Below are positions 44,349-52,872 of a DNA stretch of 64,000 nucleotides, in pieces (positions within the stretch are counted from its first letter, which is position 1; each line of letters starts with the position of its first letter). This DNA is from Comamonas sp. JUb58 (lineage in GTDB: Bacteria > Pseudomonadota > Gammaproteobacteria > Burkholderiales > Burkholderiaceae_C), in the NCBI RefSeq assembly GCF_004364775.1, contig NZ_SOAL01000006.1:62001-126000 (forward strand). Reading direction: 5' to 3'. The position numbers and the translations under genes are program-made. The notes beneath the pieces are model-generated. The model ran no database searches. It saw only the letters and a list, made by a program, of their open reading frames with translations, and had not been told where the DNA came from.

Positions 44349-45650
44349 ATGCCTGATCGACCGTCTGCCCGTTCCCTTGTCTCTCACTGCCTGTTGCTGG
44401 CGCTGGCCTGGACCCTGCCTGGCCATGCCCAAACACCCGCCCAGGCCCAGCCCGCCGTCTATGCCGCTGCGCAGGCAGAGCAAACGCCCATGCTGGCCAC
44501 CTTGAAGAACCTGGTGCATATCGAATCGGGCAGCCGCGATTATGGCGGCGTCAGCTATATCGCCCAGATCGCCGCCGAGCGGTTGAAAGCGCTGGGTGGC
44601 GAGGTGCAGATCATCCCGGCGACGGATGTGGTGCGGCTGGAGGATACGCCCGAGCAGGTCGGCCCCATGGTGCAGGCCGTCTTCAAGGGCCGGGGACAAT
44701 CCCGCATCATGATGATTGCGCACATGGACACGGTCTACCAGCGCGGTGATGTCGACAAGCAGCCGTTCCGCATCGAGGGGGACCGCGTCTACGGCCTGGG
44801 CGTGGAAGACGAAAAGCAAGGCGTGGCCCTGGTGCTGCACAGCATTGCCATGCTGCAAAAGCTGGGCTATGACAGCTTTGGCGAGATCACCGTGCTGTTC
44901 AACAGCGATGAAGAGATCAGCTCGCCGGGCTCGCGCCGGCTGATCAGCGCGCTGGCGCGCGACCAGGATGCCATTTTCTCGTTCGAAAGCGGTGGCCTGC
45001 AGGGCACCTTGCACCTGGCCACCAGCGGCATTGGCGCGATGTTCCTGGATGTGCAGGGCAAATCCTCGCACGCAGGGGCCAAGCCCGAGGCCGGGGTGAA
45101 TGCGCTGTATGAACTGTCGCACCAGCTGCTGCAGATGCGCGACCTGTCCCAACCCGAAAACGGCCTGAAGCTGAACTGGACCATCGCGCAGGCGGGCACC
45201 ACCCGCAATGTGATACCGCCCCATGCGCAGGCGCAGGCCGATGCGCGGGCGCTGCGGGCCCAGGATTTTCAGGCGCTGCAGGATGCGGTGCAGGAAAGAA
45301 TCAAGAACCGCCTGCTGCCTGACAGCAAGGTGACGGCCCGCTTTGAGCTGCGCCGCCCTCCCATGCAGGCCAGCGATGCGGCACGCCGCATTGCCGCGCA
45401 GGCCAAAGCCATCTACCAGGATGAGCTGGGCATACCGCTGCATGTGAACGATGTGGCGCTGGGTGGCGGCACCGATGCCGCGTTTGCCGCCCTCAACACC
45501 CGGGGTGGGGTGGTGGAGGGCATGGGCGTATGCGGCTATGGCGCGCATGACATGTATGGCGAATACATTCTGCTGGACTGCATTGCGCCGCGCCTCTACC
45601 TGGTGGGGCGCATGGTGATGGCGCTGTCGGAGCCGGCGACCGCGCGCTGA
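44349..45650 (+). CDS. Secreted M20-family metallopeptidase (glutamate carboxypeptidase-like)
   Basis: 433 residues. A signal peptide (CLLLALAWTLPGHAQT) sends it to the periplasm. Zinc ligands of M20: IAHMDTVYQ near 120, GLGVEDEKQG near 154, NSDEEISSPGSR near 190, and a late histidine in the GAHDMYGEY block. The layout is that of carboxypeptidase G2 from Pseudomonas, which removes C-terminal glutamate from folates and peptides; substrate here is a guess. I start at ATG 44349; the long frame upstream is antisense to mnmC. Confidence 0.87.
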   Translation: MPDRPSARSLVSHCLLLALAWTLPGHAQTPAQAQPAVYAAAQAEQTPMLATLKNLVHIESGSRDYGGVSYIAQIAAERLKALGGEVQIIPATDVVRLEDTPEQVGPMVQAVFKGRGQSRIMMIAHMDTVYQRGDVDKQPFRIEGDRVYGLGVEDEKQGVALVLHSIAMLQKLGYDSFGEITVLFNSDEEISSPGSRRLISALARDQDAIFSFESGGLQGTLHLATSGIGAMFLDVQGKSSHAGAKPEAGVNALYELSHQLLQMRDLSQPENGLKLNWTIAQAGTTRNVIPPHAQAQADARALRAQDFQALQDAVQERIKNRLLPDSKVTARFELRRPPMQASDAARRIAAQAKAIYQDELGIPLHVNDVALGGGTDAAFAALNTRGGVVEGMGVCGYGAHDMYGEYILLDCIAPRLYLVGRMVMALSEPATAR

Positions 45651-45677
45651 GCGCCGGCCGCCGGAGCAGGGCTGGGC

Positions 45678-46577
45678 TCAGCCCTTTTTCTGCAGCATCT
45701 TGATGACGCTGGAGAAGTCCTCACCTCCATGGCCGGCAATGCTATGCGCCGCATACAGCTGGCGCGCCATGCCACCTAGCGGGGTGCTGGCCTTCACCGT
45801 CATTGCGCTTTCCTGTGCCAGGCCCAGGTCCTTGAGCATCAGGTCGGTGCCAAAGCCGCCGGTGTAGCCGCGCGTGGCGGCACTGGCATCCTGCACGCCG
45901 GGGAAGGGGTTGTAGACCTCCAGCGCCCAGTTGCCGCCCGAGCTGCGGCGCATGATTTCGCTGAGCACCTTGGGGTCCAGGCCATTGGCAACACCCAGAG
46001 CAATCGCCTCGCTGGTACCGATCATCAAAATGCCCAGCAGCATGTTGTTGCAGATCTTGGCGGTCTGGCCCGCGCCCACATCGCCGGCGTGGAAGATGTT
46101 CTTGCCCATTTTCTCGAGCAGCGGGCGGGCACGCTCCAGGTCGGCTGCGCTGCCGCCGACCATGAAGGTCAGGCTGCCGGCAATTGCGCCACCGGTGCCG
46201 CCGGAGACGGGCGCATCGATAAAGCCGATCCCCAGCGCCTGCGCGGCCTTGGCCACTTTCTGGCTGGTCGCTGCTGCAATGGTGGAGCTGTCGATGATCA
46301 GCGCGCCCTTGGCAATGCCTTGCAGCAGGCCCGCCTGGCTGCCGTTGCCCAGAAACAGGCCTTCGACATGCTGGCTGGCAGGCAGCATGCTGACCACCAC
46401 CTCCGCGCCTTCGACGGCCTCCTGGGCGCTGGTCGCGGCGCTGCCGCCTTCTGCCACCACCTTGGCGACCGCCTCGCGGCTCAGGTCAAAAGCACGGACC
46501 TGGTGGCCCGCCTTGGCCAGGTTGATGGCCATGGGCGCGCCCATATTGCCCAGGCCGATGAATGCGATATTTGCCAT
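45678..46577 (-). CDS. mmsB: 3-hydroxyisobutyrate dehydrogenase
   Basis: Oxidises 3-hydroxyisobutyrate to methylmalonate semialdehyde in valine breakdown. The NAD-binding GLGNMGAPMAINLAKAGH is at residues 7-24, the substrate loop is DAPVSGGTGGAIAG near 120, and the catalytic lysine is in GQTAKICNNMLLG near 170. 299 residues. AAGGAGACA ribosome site. Last gene of the mms cluster. GarR-type tartronate semialdehyde reductases are relatives, but the neighbours favour MmsB. Confidence 0.9.
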   Translation of the reverse strand: MANIAFIGLGNMGAPMAINLAKAGHQVRAFDLSREAVAKVVAEGGSAATSAQEAVEGAEVVVSMLPASQHVEGLFLGNGSQAGLLQGIAKGALIIDSSTIAAATSQKVAKAAQALGIGFIDAPVSGGTGGAIAGSLTFMVGGSAADLERARPLLEKMGKNIFHAGDVGAGQTAKICNNMLLGILMIGTSEAIALGVANGLDPKVLSEIMRRSSGGNWALEVYNPFPGVQDASAATRGYTGGFGTDLMLKDLGLAQESAMTVKASTPLGGMARQLYAAHSIAGHGGEDFSSVIKMLQKKG

Positions 46578-46647
46578 GTTTGTCTCCTTGAAATGTTATT
46601 GCACAGGGTTGTTGGTTGGCATGGATAGGGAAAGACAGCGTCGGTGC

Positions 46648-47139
46648 TCAAAGATCGCTGTCAAACACGCTGTGGCGTTTGCGGGCGGCGGGGGCCGGGC
46701 CCGCATCGCCAGCCGCCTTGGCGGTTTTTGCTTTTTTCAGCGGCTTGGCGGAGGGATCGGAAGCGGCTGCCTTGGGCTTTTTCTTTGGGGTCGCCTTGGC
46801 GCGCGGGTTAAAGGCCAGCGCCGCATCGATCCAGTGCTGCCAGGCCTCGCGCGTGGCATAGGCGGCGGGGCCTACCAGAAAGTAGCCGTCCATCACACCT
46901 TTGGACGACAGCGGGCGCAGGCCAGGCATTTCTGCCACCTGGGCATGGGTTTCGGGCGCCAGGCGCACCAGCAGCTCGTCGTTCTCCACGCCCAGGCACA
47001 TCTTGCCGTCCACCATGAACACATGGCAGCCGAACATGGTTTTCTCTTCCACCGAGACGCCCACGGCTTGCTCGGCCAGTGCCAGGCGCACGGCATCGAT
47101 GAGGCGCAGGGTTTCGGGGTCTAAAGGGCGGCGTGGCAT
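46648..47139 (-). CDS. TfoX N-terminal domain protein with basic tail
   Basis: 163 residues. Residues about 15-110 match the TfoX/Sxy N-terminal fold (KTMFGCHVFMVDGKMCLGV, ELLVRLAPETHAQV, DGYFLVGPAAYATREA). No C-terminal TfoX domain is present; instead there is a Lys/Ala/Pro-rich tail (about 115-163). TfoX_N proteins alone are common and mostly unstudied; a competence role should not be assumed. It lies inside the valine catabolism cluster, 43 bp after the acyl-CoA dehydrogenase. Confidence 0.83.
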   Translation of the reverse strand: MPRRPLDPETLRLIDAVRLALAEQAVGVSVEEKTMFGCHVFMVDGKMCLGVENDELLVRLAPETHAQVAEMPGLRPLSSKGVMDGYFLVGPAAYATREAWQHWIDAALAFNPRAKATPKKKPKAAASDPSAKPLKKAKTAKAAGDAGPAPAARKRHSVFDSDL

Positions 47140-47182
47140 GGTGGGAGGGTGCTTGGGCAGGAGGGGGCAAGGCAGCGCCTGC

Positions 47183-48349
47183 TCAGCGGATGGCCTCAGG
47201 CGCATCCCCATCGAGCATGCGCCGGGCGATGATGACCCGCATGATCTCGTTGGTGCCTTCCAGAATCTGGTGCACCCGGGCGTCGCGCATCAGGCGCTCC
47301 AGCGGGTACTCACGAATATAGCCGTAGCCGCCATGCAGTTGCAGCGCATCGTTGCAGACATTGAAGCCGGCATCCGTCGCAAAGCGCTTGGCCATCGCGC
47401 AGTAGGTAGAGGCATCGCGCGCACCGGCATCGAGCTTGCTGGCGGCCAGGCGCACCATCTGGCGTGCGGCGACCAGCTCGGTGGCCATGTCGGCCAGCTT
47501 GAACTGCAGCGCCTGAAAACTGGCAATCGGCTTGCCGAACTGCTTGCGCTCCTGCATATAGCTTTGCGCCTGGGTGAGCGCGCCCTGGGCCGCGCCCACC
47601 GAGCAGGTGGCGATATTGATGCGGCCGCCGTCGAGCCCCTTCATCGCAATCTTGAAGCCTTCGCCCTCGCGGCCCAGCAGGTGGATGGCGGGGATGCGCA
47701 CATTGTCAAAGCTGATCACGCGCGTGGGCTGGCTGTTCCAGCCCATTTTTTCTTCCTTCTTGCCGTAGCTGATGCCTTCCAGGTGCGCGGGCACGGCAAA
47801 GGCGCTGATGCCCGAGGCACCCGATTGCGCATCGCCCGTGCGGGCCATCAGCACCAGCATGTCGGTGGCGCCGGCGCCGCTGATGAAGGCCTTGCTGCCA
47901 TTGATGATGTAGTCATGGCCCACCAGCTCGGCCCGGGTCTTGAGCGAGGCGGCGTCCGAGCCGGCACCGGGCTCGGTCAGGCAGTAGCTGGCCAGCTTCT
48001 GGCCGCTGGCAAGCAGGGGCCCCCATTCCTCGCGCACCGCATCGCTGGCCCAGGTGCCCAGCATCCAGGTCGCCATATTGTGGATGGTGATGAAGGCGGT
48101 GGTGGAGGGGTCTACGGCGGCCAGCTCCTCAAACACCAGGGTGGCATCAAGCCGGGGCAGCGCCAGGCCGCCTGCGTTTTCGGGGGCATACAGGCCGCAA
48201 AAGCCCAGCTCGCCTGCCTTGGCAATCGCCTCACGGGGAAAGACGGCCTCGGCATCCCAGTGCGCGGCATGCGGGGCCAGCTCGGTCTGGGCAAAGGCGC
48301 GCGCGGTGTCGGCAAAGGCGCGTTGGTCTTCTGATAGCTCGAAATCCAT
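47183..48349 (-). CDS. Acyl-CoA dehydrogenase, probably isobutyryl-CoA
   Basis: FAD enzyme that introduces the first double bond. 388 residues: CLTEPGAGSDAASLKTRA (FAD/substrate loop, about residue 123), ILEGTNEIMRVIIARRML at the C-terminus, and catalytic glutamate in that ILEGTNE block or near it by subfamily. LLGREGEGFKIAMKGLDGGRIN resembles isobutyryl-CoA dehydrogenase (ACAD8), and the mmsA/mmsB neighbours support valine breakdown. CAGGAGACAAG ribosome site. Confidence 0.9.
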   Translation of the reverse strand: MDFELSEDQRAFADTARAFAQTELAPHAAHWDAEAVFPREAIAKAGELGFCGLYAPENAGGLALPRLDATLVFEELAAVDPSTTAFITIHNMATWMLGTWASDAVREEWGPLLASGQKLASYCLTEPGAGSDAASLKTRAELVGHDYIINGSKAFISGAGATDMLVLMARTGDAQSGASGISAFAVPAHLEGISYGKKEEKMGWNSQPTRVISFDNVRIPAIHLLGREGEGFKIAMKGLDGGRINIATCSVGAAQGALTQAQSYMQERKQFGKPIASFQALQFKLADMATELVAARQMVRLAASKLDAGARDASTYCAMAKRFATDAGFNVCNDALQLHGGYGYIREYPLERLMRDARVHQILEGTNEIMRVIIARRMLDGDAPEAIR

Positions 48350-48429
48350 GGGCTTGTCTCCTGTCTCTTATCGTGCTGCGCCGGGCATGCGAGGCCCGGG
48401 CAGCACCGTTTTGTGGTGAACGCGGCTGG

Positions 48430-48855
48430 CTATGGTTTTTGCAGCAGCTCGGGCGGTGGGCCTTCTTGCAGCCAGACCATCAACTCCTTCTTGCGCTTGC
48501 CGATTTCGGCCACCAGGCATTCGTGGTAGCGGCGCGGCCAGTCGGGCTGGGCCTCATGCGCGGCCTGCTGCTTTTTGCAGGTGGCGGCGCGCTGGCGTAT
48601 CCACTCGTTCTGGTCGCGGCGCAAGGCAGGGCGTTCGTGCGCCGACAGAATGCGCATGACATCGCCATACAGGATGTTGTTGTCGGTATCGGCTTGCTGA
48701 AAGGCCTGCACTGCACAGGCATTGGTTTGCTCGGTGCTGCCGCCGCTCACACAGGCCGCGCCTGCCTGGGCAAGCACGGTCTGCGGCGCGAGGGCAGCCG
48801 AGGCTGCAAAAAACAGAGCCAGCAGCGCTGGGCGGGATGCGAAGGAATGGGGCAT
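48430..48855 (-). CDS. LprI-like (DUF1311) exported protein
   Basis: 141 residues. A signal peptide (LLALFFAASAALAPQTVLA) is followed by a small four-cysteine domain with CSVQAF-like and WIRQRAATCKKQQ blocks, typical of the LprI/DUF1311 family, one member of which inhibits lysozyme. Role here is unknown. I start at ATG 48855 (MPHSFASRPALL). It is in the mms cluster, between mmsA and the acyl-CoA dehydrogenase. Confidence 0.75.
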   Translation of the reverse strand: MPHSFASRPALLALFFAASAALAPQTVLAQAGAACVSGGSTEQTNACAVQAFQQADTDNNILYGDVMRILSAHERPALRRDQNEWIRQRAATCKKQQAAHEAQPDWPRRYHECLVAEIGKRKKELMVWLQEGPPPELLQKP

Positions 48856-48923
48856 AGCCCAGATCATCGCCGCAAAACAGCAGCGGTCCGGCAAAGGCCC
48901 GCTGCAGTGTTCGCCAAGTCCGC

Positions 48924-50447
48924 TTACTTCAGGCTGATGGTGGTGTTCACACCATGGGCAATGGTGCTGTCGTCAAACCAGCGGGCCGTCACCGTCTTGG
49001 TCTGCGTGTAGAACATCACCACTTGCTTGCCGTAGGGGCCCAGATCGCCGAGCTTGGAGGCGCGGCTGCCGGTGAACGAGAACAGTGGCACGGGCACAGG
49101 GATAGGCACATTGATGCCGATCTGGCCGACATCGATCTCTTCCTGGAACTTGCGCGCAGCGGCGCCACTTTGCGTGAAGATCGCCGTGCCGTTGCCATTG
49201 GGGTTGGCGTTGATGAAGGCGATGGCCTCATCGATATCGGCGGCCTCGGCAATGCAAAGCACGGGGCCGAAGATTTCCTGGTCATAAATGGCCATGCCGG
49301 GCTTGACGCCGGAGAAGACGGTTGGGCCGACAAAGTTGCCCTTTTCAAAACCCGCGACGGCGGGCTTGCGGCCATCGAGCTCCAGCTTGGCACCATCGGC
49401 AATGCCGCGCTCGATCAGGCTTTCCACCCGCGACAGCGCCTGGCAGGACACGACCGGGCCCACATCGGTACCCGCTTCGGTACCGGCAGACACCTTCAGG
49501 GTCTTGGCCTTTTCGACCAACTCGGGGATCCACTTCTGCGCCTCGCCCACCAGCACCACCACCGACAAGGCCATGCAGCGTTGGCCGGCCGCGCCAAAAG
49601 CGGCACCAGCGAGCGCGTTGAGCGACTGCTCCTTGTTGCAGTCGGGCAGCACGATGGCGTGGTTCTTCGCGCCCATCATGCATTGCACGCGCTTGCCGTT
49701 GAGCGAGGCGCGGTTGTAGACATGGGTGCCCACCTTGGTCGAGCCGACAAAGCTGATCGCCTTGATATCGGGGTGGTCACAGATGGCGTTGACGGCGTCT
49801 TCGCCGCCGTGGATCACGTTCAGCACGCCAGGGGGTACGCCGGCTTCCAGGGCCAGCTCGCACAGGCGCATGGTCACCATCGGGTCTTGCTCGGAGGGCT
49901 TGAGCACAAAGGTGTTGCCAGTGGCAATGGCCATCGGGAACATCCACAGCGGGATCATCGCCGGGAAGTTGAAGGGGGTGATGCCGGCGCACACACCCAG
50001 TGGCTGGTTCAAGGTATAGGTGTCGACACCATTGGCCACGTTGTTGGCCAGCTCACCCAGCTGCAGCGAGCCGATGTTGGCCGCATGCTCCACCACCTCC
50101 AGGCCACGGAAGACATCGCCTTCGGCATCGGGCAGGGTCTTGCCTTGCTCAGCCGTCAGGATGGCGGCCAGCTCCTTCATGTTCTCGCGGATCAGCTGCT
50201 GGAGTTTGAGGAAGATGCGGGCGCGCACGCCGATGGGCGTTTTCTTCCAGGTCTTGAACGCTTCCTTGGCATTGGCCACCGCAGCGTTGATCTCTTCGGG
50301 CGTGGCAAAAGGCACGCGGGCCAGCACCTGCTGCGTGGCAGGGTTGACTACGTCACGCCACTGCGTGGTCTTGGATTCGACCAGTTGGCCGTTGATCAAC
50401 AGCTTGACGGTTGGCGCCAAGGTGCTGGTGGATTGCGGTGCGTTCAT
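48924..50447 (-). CDS. mmsA: CoA-acylating methylmalonate-semialdehyde dehydrogenase
   Basis: Converts methylmalonate semialdehyde to propionyl-CoA, the end of valine breakdown. 507 residues with [20 protein letters not shown] near 155 and the catalytic cysteine in [11 protein letters not shown] near 290. It lacks the general-base glutamate motif of non-CoA aldehyde dehydrogenases, as expected for MmsA. I start at ATG 50447 ([10 protein letters not shown]), set by AGGAGACA; the frame beyond that is upstream of the predicted promoter. The propionyl-CoA made could enter the same pool as the PrpE product. Confidence 0.93.
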   Translation of the reverse strand: MNAPQSTSTLAPTVKLLINGQLVESKTTQWRDVVNPATQQVLARVPFATPEEINAAVANAKEAFKTWKKTPIGVRARIFLKLQQLIRENMKELAAILTAEQGKTLPDAEGDVFRGLEVVEHAANIGSLQLGELANNVANGVDTYTLNQPLGVCAGITPFNFPAMIPLWMFPMAIATGNTFVLKPSEQDPMVTMRLCELALEAGVPPGVLNVIHGGEDAVNAICDHPDIKAISFVGSTKVGTHVYNRASLNGKRVQCMMGAKNHAIVLPDCNKEQSLNALAGAAFGAAGQRCMALSVVVLVGEAQKWIPELVEKAKTLKVSAGTEAGTDVGPVVSCQALSRVESLIERGIADGAKLELDGRKPAVAGFEKGNFVGPTVFSGVKPGMAIYDQEIFGPVLCIAEAADIDEAIAFINANPNGNGTAIFTQSGAAARKFQEEIDVGQIGINVPIPVPVPLFSFTGSRASKLGDLGPYGKQVVMFYTQTKTVTARWFDDSTIAHGVNTTISLK

Positions 50448-50512
50448 GTTTTGTCTCCTGGGTATCTGGGTCACGAGCGGCGGCAGGCTGCCAGCGGGCA
50501 AGCTACCGTTAC

Positions 50513-50581
50513 TGCACATAGTAGATGTGCGCATTCGCCCAAACAAGAGGTTGGCTGCACAGGGCTGTGCGGTCCTGCACA
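50513..50581 (-). promoter_or_regulatory. mmsA promoter with TGCACA half-site array
   Basis: On the minus strand: -35 TTGTTT (50546-50541), 17-bp spacer, -10 TACTAT (50523-50518). The dyad TGCACA-N7-TGTGC (50513-50530) straddles the -10. A second dyad, TGCACA-GGGC-TGTGC (50556-50570), and a further TGCACA (50576-50581) lie upstream of the -35. Confidence 0.55.
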
Positions 50582-50643
50582 TCTGCCGGCTTGCCGGCGG
50601 CCTGGTGCATACTGTTTTGATCGCTTGTAACAAGGAGACTGCC

Positions 50644-51255
50644 ATGGGTTGGTTGGACAAAATCGGTCAGCTGTTAGGCGCCAAGCCGCCTGTGCCAGAC
50701 GAGGGTGCGGCGCATGCGCTTGCGCCTGAAACCCTATCGGAGCCCAAGATGGACGATTGGCAGGCCTTGTGCATGGCCCTCGGCCAGACGCTGGCCCTGG
50801 ACGATAGCGATGAACTCTGGGGCGAGGTGCGGCAAGCGATCGAGCAGCCGGCGCAGTACCTCGACCGCTTTGCCGATGAGTTGATCAACCGAGGGATAGA
50901 AGAGCCGGAACACGTGACGCCATGGCTGGCGCTGGTCGAGGGACTGCAGCGCCGCAAGCAGAACTTTGAGCTGGACTGGAAGCTGAACATGGACGATGCC
51001 ATCTGGGCGCTGCAGCAGCTGCAAACCGTGCAGCAGCGGGGGCTGGACCTGCAAGCGCTGGCGGGCAGCAAGGCGCTGAACCATGAGGCCTTGCAGGAGG
51101 CGGGCGACTACCTGCGCAGCCAAGGCCTGAGTTTGGTCAGTATCGATATCGATACCGACTGTTATCCGCTGTCAGTATTGGAAAGCAGCGCTGTCGCGCC
51201 TTTGCAGGCATTGGCGAAGCGGGTAGGCGGTAAATTGCTGGCTTTGCACAATTAG
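50644..51255 (+). CDS. Hypothetical protein, possibly DUF6630-like
   Basis: 203-residue acidic soluble protein. No signal peptide or membrane helix. A hydrophobic [12 protein letters not shown] start, [19 protein letters not shown] and [11 protein letters not shown] are the recognisable blocks; the last two resemble DUF6630, with low confidence. AAGGAG precedes ATG 50644. It shares its upstream region with mmsA, so the same operators could control it. Function unknown. Confidence 0.65.
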   Translation: MGWLDKIGQLLGAKPPVPDEGAAHALAPETLSEPKMDDWQALCMALGQTLALDDSDELWGEVRQAIEQPAQYLDRFADELINRGIEEPEHVTPWLALVEGLQRRKQNFELDWKLNMDDAIWALQQLQTVQQRGLDLQALAGSKALNHEALQEAGDYLRSQGLSLVSIDIDTDCYPLSVLESSAVAPLQALAKRVGGKLLALHN

Positions 51256-51272
51256 TTGCGCAACAAAATAAC

Positions 51273-51386
51273 CATTTTGTATTTTCAGGCCAAACGCTGT
51301 TTTATCCTTGCGCACCTTCGCGGTGCGTCCTGGGCTCAACCCGGAAAGCGCACTATCTTTTTCGCTAACGCAAGGCGCTTTACTCT
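51273..51386 (+). promoter_or_regulatory. cycA-type permease leader: promoter and two hairpins
   Basis: Possible -35 TTGTAT (51277-51282), 17 bp, -10 TTTTAT (51300-51305). Hairpin CGCACC-TTCGC-GGTGCG (51311-51327). AAAGCGC (51345-51351) pairs with GCGCTTT (51375-51381), ending five bases before the ATG. No Shine-Dalgarno sequence is seen. Confidence 0.45.
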
Positions 51387-52790
51387 ATGAACAAACAGGC
51401 CCCAGCGGAGCAATCGAGGGCCGAGCATGGCACCGACGATCTCCAACGCAATCTCAGCAACCGCCATATCCAGCTGATCGCCATCGGCGGCGCCATTGGC
51501 ACAGGGCTCTTCATGGGCTCTGGCAAAACCATCAGCCTGGCGGGGCCCTCCATCGTGCTGGTCTACGCCATCATCGGCATCATGCTGTTCTTTGTGATGC
51601 GGGCCATGGGTGAGCTGCTGCTGTCCAACCTGCAGTACAAGTCCTTCATCGATTTCTCCGACGACCTGCTGGGCCCCTGGGCCGGTTTCTTCACCGGTTG
51701 GACCTACTGGTTCTGCTGGATCATCACCGGCATTGCCGATGTGATTGCGATCTCGGCCTATGCCCAGTTCTGGTGGCCTGATCTGCCGCAGTGGGCACCA
51801 GCGATTGCCTGTGTGGCGGTGCTGCTGTCGCTCAACCTGCTGACCGTCAAGCTGTTTGGCGAGATCGAGTTCTGGTTTGCGATGATCAAGATTGTGGCCA
51901 TCGTTGCGCTGGTGGGCACGGGCCTGTACATGGTCAGCACCGGATTCAGCTCGCCGTCCGGGCGCCAGGCCAACATCGCCAACCTCTGGAACGATGGCGG
52001 GCTCTTCCCCCATGGGGCCATGGGCTTTTTTGCCGGCTTCCAGATTGCGGTGTTTGCCTTTGTTGGTATCGAACTGGTCGGCACCACGGCCGCCGAGGCC
52101 AAGGACCCGCACCGCACCCTGCCGCGCGCGATCAACTCCATCCCGATCCGCATCATCATCTTCTACGTCTGCGCGCTGATCGCCATCATGGCCGTCACGC
52201 CTTGGCGCGATGTGGTGCCCAGCAAGAGCCCCTTTGTCGAGCTGTTTGTGCTGGCCGGTCTGCCTGCAGCGGCCAGCGTGATCAATTTTGTCGTGCTGAC
52301 CTCCGCCGCCTCGTCGGCCAACAGCGGCGTGTTCTCCACCAGCCGCATGCTCTTTGGGCTGGCGCTCAAGGGTGATGCTCCGCGCTCCTTTGGCAAGCTC
52401 TCGGCCAGCAGCGTGCCTTCGCGCGGGCTTCTGTTTTCCTGCGTCTGCCTGCTTGGCGGTGCCTTTTTGATGTGGGTGGTGCCCAACCTGGTGGAAGCCT
52501 TCACCCTGGTTACCACCGTCTCGGCCATCCTCTTCATGTTTGTCTGGTCGCTGATCCTGCTGTCCTATATCAGCTACCGCAAGCAGCGCCCAGAGCTGCA
52601 CAAGGCCTCCCACTACCGCATGCCGGGCGGCGTGTTCATGTGCTGGGTCTGCCTGGCCTTCTTTGCCGCCGTGCTGGTGCTGCTCAGCCTGGAGCTGGAC
52701 ACGCGCCAGGCGCTGATCGCCACGCCGGCCTGGTTTGTGCTGCTGGGCCTGGCTTACGCCTGGCAGCGCAAGCGCGCCAAACAGGGCTGA
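51387..52790 (+). CDS. cycA: Amino-acid permease (CycA-like D-serine/D-alanine/glycine type)
   Basis: 467 residues with twelve helices of the AAT family. The first helix IQLIAIGGAIGTGLFMGSGK holds the conserved unwound glycine stretch; FVGIELVGTTAAEAKDP and SANSGVFSTSRMLFGLA are the other signatures. Strong match to E. coli CycA in memory; it should import glycine, D-alanine and D-serine with protons. Single gene. Confidence 0.88.
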   Translation: MNKQAPAEQSRAEHGTDDLQRNLSNRHIQLIAIGGAIGTGLFMGSGKTISLAGPSIVLVYAIIGIMLFFVMRAMGELLLSNLQYKSFIDFSDDLLGPWAGFFTGWTYWFCWIITGIADVIAISAYAQFWWPDLPQWAPAIACVAVLLSLNLLTVKLFGEIEFWFAMIKIVAIVALVGTGLYMVSTGFSSPSGRQANIANLWNDGGLFPHGAMGFFAGFQIAVFAFVGIELVGTTAAEAKDPHRTLPRAINSIPIRIIIFYVCALIAIMAVTPWRDVVPSKSPFVELFVLAGLPAAASVINFVVLTSAASSANSGVFSTSRMLFGLALKGDAPRSFGKLSASSVPSRGLLFSCVCLLGGAFLMWVVPNLVEAFTLVTTVSAILFMFVWSLILLSYISYRKQRPELHKASHYRMPGGVFMCWVCLAFFAAVLVLLSLELDTRQALIATPAWFVLLGLAYAWQRKRAKQG

Positions 52791-52826
52791 TCGGAGCCAG
52801 GCACCAACACGGTCTGCTGCCCCTGT

Positions 52827-52854
52827 TGCAAATTTGCACAATAATGCTGTGCAA
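52827..52854 (+). promoter_or_regulatory. Operator-like dyads before the LysR gene
   Basis: TTGCACA (52834-52840), seven bases, TGTGCAA (52848-52854): a perfect 7-bp inverted repeat 18 bp before the start codon. It overlaps the palindrome TGCAAATTTGCA (52827-52838). Same core as the mmsA -10 dyad. Confidence 0.55.
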
Positions 52855-52872
52855 CATCGACAAGGGGCTGGC

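Noticed and set aside
42267-45650. 1127-codon open frame on the plus strand running through mnmC
   Set aside because: The first two thirds are antisense to mnmC, low-complexity Gln/Gly/Ala/Arg, with no domain; only the last 433 codons (from 44349) are a real gene.
51256-51386. Glycine riboswitch before the cycA-type permease
   Set aside because: Hairpins are present, but the conserved glycine aptamer cores are not visible.
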